A stretch of 42,810 bases of DNA from NCBI GenBank assembly GCA_943357245.1, contig CALRGH010000004.1, forward strand, positions 1-42,810. Reading direction: 5' to 3'. This DNA comes from Candidatus Nomurabacteria bacterium (lineage in GTDB: Bacteria > Patescibacteriota > Minisyncoccia > Phycocordibacterales > UBA9973). The notes beneath the pieces are model-generated. The model searched no databases, had not been told where the DNA came from, and worked only from the letters and a program-made list of their open reading frames with translations. A program made the position numbers and the translations under genes. How positions within the stretch are numbered: the stretch's first letter is position 1; every line of letters starts with the position of its first letter. This document shows, piece after piece, positions 40,585 through 42,810 of this stretch.

Positions 40585-41847
40585 TTATATCGGCAAATTT
40601 TGCGGAGGTTCAGCTTGTTTAGAATCAATACGTGCAAAGCTTGGTGTCGATGTCGCACGATTTGGGAAATGGTAAATAGTCGCCAATTCTTCGGCGGACA
40701 AAATAAACGGCACGCGCTCATATGGCTTATTAAAATAACTACGCAACCGATACGCATTGTACATAGTTTTTTTCATTTCCAATGTCTTTTTACCAAAGGG
40801 GTCATCGATAAAATCAATAGCAACACCCACTGCATTTTGTGGTTTAAATCCGTTCATGTCTTGTGAATTGTATTGCTTCACGACACTCATCATCCCTGCA
40901 ATAATACCTGCATCAAATGCATCTTTTTTTGCAATGTATACCATACGCATACCACATTCAAATTGTATTTGCGACATTTTATGTTCAATCGCTGAAATCA
41001 CATCCCCTTGTCCTTTCGTAAGATTCAAAATAGTACCCTCTTTTTCCCCTTCAGTTTTCTTTGATGCATCTTTAATAATTTTTGCGATTTGCTCTTTGGT
41101 AATATCTTTAACTCCATTTCGCTCAAACCAATGTCCTTCTTTTGGAAATGATTTTGCCCCCGGTTTACCAGCGTTGTGTGCGCGTACTAATACTTGAAAC
41201 CACAACTGCTCCCCCTGTTTAAGTGCACCCATAAGTTCGAGCATTGGTGAAATAGGATCAATTTGCGATTCTTGATCATCTGGTTTTACGCTCTTATCTA
41301 ACCCATAATCAACATATGTTTTTATTGGATAGGGATCTTCTTTGGAAAGAGTAAATTCTGTACCCCATGTACTCCATATCGCGTTCGTGTTTTTATTAAC
41401 TTGTGGAACTAATTCTGCATAATCAGTATCTACCGGCACCACTTCTGCTGTTGGATATTGTGCGTATACTTGCGATTCTATCAACCGTCTAAATTTATCT
41501 TGCGTACGAACAAAAAAATGCAGCTCGCCACCAATAGAGCAGACTTCGAGAGAAAACCACGGCAAGACATTACCGAGCCACCATCGGTGATACCATGTAC
41601 CAACACCGCCTGTTTGATGGAGTGCATTAATAAGTACGAGCTCCATAGCTTTTGGTGTCTTCGTCACTTCTTTTGGAATACGAATTTCGAGCATCACCCA
41701 TTTCATGTTTTCAATCGCCGCAGCGTTTACATAGTCGATCCAAAATCGCCATGCAAAAACAACAAGCAGTGTCGGTATCCAGACGACTGCGGTTTTTGAT
41801 AATGCAATGTAGATAAGTGAAAGGCTTTGAAATAAAACGTCGTTCAT
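40585..41847 (-). CDS. Membrane protein of a CPR-type uncharacterised family, 420 aa
   Basis: Starts MNDVLFQSLSLIYIALSKTA with one or two membrane helices (about 8-40). The cytoplasmic-looking body carries MLEIRIPKEVTKTPKAMELV, the ALHQTGGVGTWYHRWW segment and WFSLEVCSIGGELHFFVRTQ, blocks I associate with conserved large membrane proteins of Patescibacteria (possibly linked to pilus or conjugation ATPases), but no function can be assigned. C-terminus is Pro-rich (EPPQNLPI). The -10 TATACT is supplied by the inverted-repeat element at 41861-41941; leader about 12 nt. Confidence 0.7.
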   Translation of the reverse strand: MNDVLFQSLSLIYIALSKTAVVWIPTLLVVFAWRFWIDYVNAAAIENMKWVMLEIRIPKEVTKTPKAMELVLINALHQTGGVGTWYHRWWLGNVLPWFSLEVCSIGGELHFFVRTQDKFRRLIESQVYAQYPTAEVVPVDTDYAELVPQVNKNTNAIWSTWGTEFTLSKEDPYPIKTYVDYGLDKSVKPDDQESQIDPISPMLELMGALKQGEQLWFQVLVRAHNAGKPGAKSFPKEGHWFERNGVKDITKEQIAKIIKDASKKTEGEKEGTILNLTKGQGDVISAIEHKMSQIQFECGMRMVYIAKKDAFDAGIIAGMMSVVKQYNSQDMNGFKPQNAVGVAIDFIDDPFGKKTLEMKKTMYNAYRLRSYFNKPYERVPFILSAEELATIYHFPNRATSTPSFARIDSKQAEPPQNLPI

Positions 41848-41860
41848 GGGTATATAGAAA

Positions 41861-41941
41861 GTATACCCCCACACCTACTTTTTTAAAAATAAGTGAGAGG
41901 GATAGATGTGGGTAAAAATAAAAGTTGGTGTGGGGGTATAC
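41861..41941. repeat. Element with GTATACCCCCACACC terminal inverted repeats (copy 2)
   Basis: Left arm GTATACCCCCACACCTACTT (41861-41880) plus TT; right arm AAAAGTTGGTGTGGGGGTAT plus AC (to 41941), one mismatch from a perfect repeat, with 37 nt between them. No ORF. It sits 9 nt after the stop of the Gmad2 gene and provides the -10 of the next gene. Confidence 0.75.
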
Positions 41942-41950
41942 TATAAAAAA

Positions 41951-42433
41951 TTATTTGAACATTACCGGCATCTGCTTCACCACAGGTTGTGCGGTATTGT
42001 TATTAGTAAACAACAATGTCGCTTTTTTATTCTTTGGTGGTGTCACAAATAATTCTAGATCAAAATACGCTGGTGCGAAGGCTCGATGTTGCACAATTGT
42101 AAGCAAATACGTATTTGAAATCACCTGCCCTTGATCGTCTAACACTTGTACGGTGCCTGCACTATTATCTTTCAAATACCAATCACATCCATTTGCATAT
42201 CCTGCAATACGAATAGGCGCAGTAACAATCGCACCTAATTGATCTTCGCGAGGATAGCCAATGATAAGCCCACACTCCCGGGGTGAAAACATAAAAATGT
42301 CACTAATTGATTTCGGCTTATCAGATGGCACTGGCGGCGTAAAACCATTTTGCTTAAAAATAAAACCGACAATCATGAGCGACAAGAAAAGCCCGAAGAC
42401 GATGAGGATAATATGTGCGAAACCTTTGTTCAT
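41951..42433 (-). CDS. Membrane-anchored Gmad2 immunoglobulin-like protein
   Basis: 160 aa: membrane helix at about 6-27, then one extracellular Gmad2-like domain: LGAIVTAPIRIAGYANGCDW, YLKDNSAGTVQVLDDQGQVI, then FDLELFVTPP and LLFTNNNT. Gmad2 domains occur in secreted spore-germination and CPR surface proteins and likely bind other proteins or polymers. The start MNKGFAHIILI at 42433 is preferred; TGC TATACT lies 9 nt upstream, and the longer frame runs into the repeat at 42460. Confidence 0.75.
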   Translation of the reverse strand: MNKGFAHIILIVFGLFLSLMIVGFIFKQNGFTPPVPSDKPKSISDIFMFSPRECGLIIGYPREDQLGAIVTAPIRIAGYANGCDWYLKDNSAGTVQVLDDQGQVISNTYLLTIVQHRAFAPAYFDLELFVTPPKNKKATLLFTNNNTAQPVVKQMPVMFK

Positions 42434-42459
42434 ATGGTAGATAGTATAGCAGGAAAAAT

Positions 42460-42567
42460 GTAGCAAGGAACTGGTAGTAAGTAGCATGGGAAGTGCAGGA
42501 TTTTTGCTTCGCAAAAATCCTGCACTTTGTATTCGGAAACCCTTGCTACTAGCTACCTGCTACTAGT
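42460..42567. repeat. GCTAC word-arm element, full copy 2
   Basis: Left arm GTAGCAAGG...GTAGCATGGG (42460-42490), hairpin 42491-42528 (stem AAGTGCAGGATTTTTGC, loop TTC), then TATTCGGAAACCC and right arm TGCTACTAGCTACCTGCTAC. Compared with copy 1, stem positions differ as compensating pairs. Confidence 0.75.
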
Positions 42568-42573
42568 CCCATC

Positions 42574-42627
42574 ACAACCGTATAAAAAAATTCCCCCGAG
42601 CTCGGGGGAATTTTTTTATACGGTTGT
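42574..42627. terminator. 27-bp perfect palindromic terminator
   Basis: ACAACCGTATAAAAAAATTC (42574 onwards) with its exact mirror to 42627; centre CCCCCGAGCTCGGGGG. It contains the last codons and the TAA stop of the HARE-HTH gene. Confidence 0.85.
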
Positions 42628-42810
42628 ATACCGTCCATCCTTCATTTTTTTGAAATATTTAGGATTTTGGAGATTAACGAGAATAGTGTTCTTTTTGAGA
42701 TATCGTTCTTTGAGTACACGTTCGACAACATCTTCTTTCGTAAGTGGACCATTCTTTTTCAAGATTTCTTTGATCACATCGCGGACAACTCCTGGCTTGT
42801 ATCCCCATTC
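42616..42810 (-). CDS. HARE-HTH domain protein, C-terminus (5' end beyond the window)
   Basis: The last 64 codons only. EWGYKPGVVRDVIKEILKKN, then GPLTKEDVVERVLKERYLKK and NTILVNLQNPKYFKKMKDGR match the HARE-type winged helix found at the C-terminus of sigma-factor-like DNA-binding proteins in Parcubacteria and related to RNA polymerase delta. The rest of the gene, including any sigma region, lies outside the window. The stop codon is buried in the palindromic terminator. Confidence 0.7.
   Translation of the reverse strand, partial: EWGYKPGVVRDVIKEILKKNGPLTKEDVVERVLKERYLKKNTILVNLQNPKYFKKMKDGRYTTV

Overview
The window looks like chromosomal DNA of a Patescibacteria (Candidate Phyla Radiation) bacterium, most likely a Parcubacteria/Paceibacteria lineage. 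The signs are: very short aminoacyl-tRNA synthetases (ValS about 726 aa, AlaS about 581 aa, without their usual C-terminal arms); a 23S rRNA gene broken by ORF-less introns and not linked to 16S; many small orphan membrane proteins; and few Shine-Dalgarno sequences. TGA is used as a stop throughout, so the code is the standard one. This placement is inference; no 16S or ribosomal protein is present to anchor it.

Layout. 1-4.2 kb (+): tail of tsaD, a small ORF, valS, a PrsW-type protease and an Hsp20 chaperone. 4.2-5.7 kb: a lipoprotein, tRNA-Glu(CTC) followed by a mosaic of palindromes and copies of the tRNA 3' end, and a 59-aa membrane protein. 5.9-9.9 kb (-): a copper operon csoR-copA-HMA/TauE-like transporter, plus a membrane cupredoxin, with a clear operator at csoR. 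10-14 kb (-): two tiny overlapping genes, then a short dcw cluster mraZ-rsmH-ftsL-ftsI with MraZ boxes and one perfect DnaA box upstream. 14-18.5 kb: orphan proteins, a DUF3298-like protein, a coiled-coil protein, a BaiN/HI0933 flavoprotein and tRNA-Ser(GGA). 18.7-22.7 kb: a membrane-anchored copper nitrite reductase (NirK-like), a possible ADP-ribosyltransferase-fold protein, htpX and two small genes with consensus promoters. 22.7-28 kb (-): a three-unit 67-bp palindromic array, secD-secF, a PAP2 phosphatase, rodA and a Cys-motif membrane protein. 28-32.8 kb (-): a 23S-5S rRNA unit with its own promoter, nested processing stems, one convincing group I intron (L2593 site) and one probable intron (near L1931). 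33-42.8 kb (-): orphans, alaS, two tiny genes, MgtC-like, mnmA, a DEDDh exonuclease, mltG, a CPR-type membrane protein, a Gmad2 protein and the tail of a HARE-HTH protein.

How the genes fit together: cell-wall synthesis and division are well represented (mraZ, rsmH, ftsL, ftsI, rodA, PAP2, mltG), as are protein export and quality control (secDF, htpX, PrsW, Hsp20). Copper is a theme: regulated efflux, a copper-binding periplasmic protein and a copper enzyme share the window.

The most unusual content is non-coding. (1) Several kinds of intergenic element have arms built from short degenerate words complementary to each other around a central hairpin; one kind sits in loops of the 23S introns. 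(2) A separate palindrome family has conserved GTCAC-type ends and a variable stem. (3) The 3' ends of tRNA-Glu and 5S rRNA are duplicated downstream of the genes. (4) Intrinsic terminators swallow stop codons in six genes. (5) At least nine genes have a -10 hexamer exactly 6-7 nt before the start codon, which predicts leaderless mRNAs.
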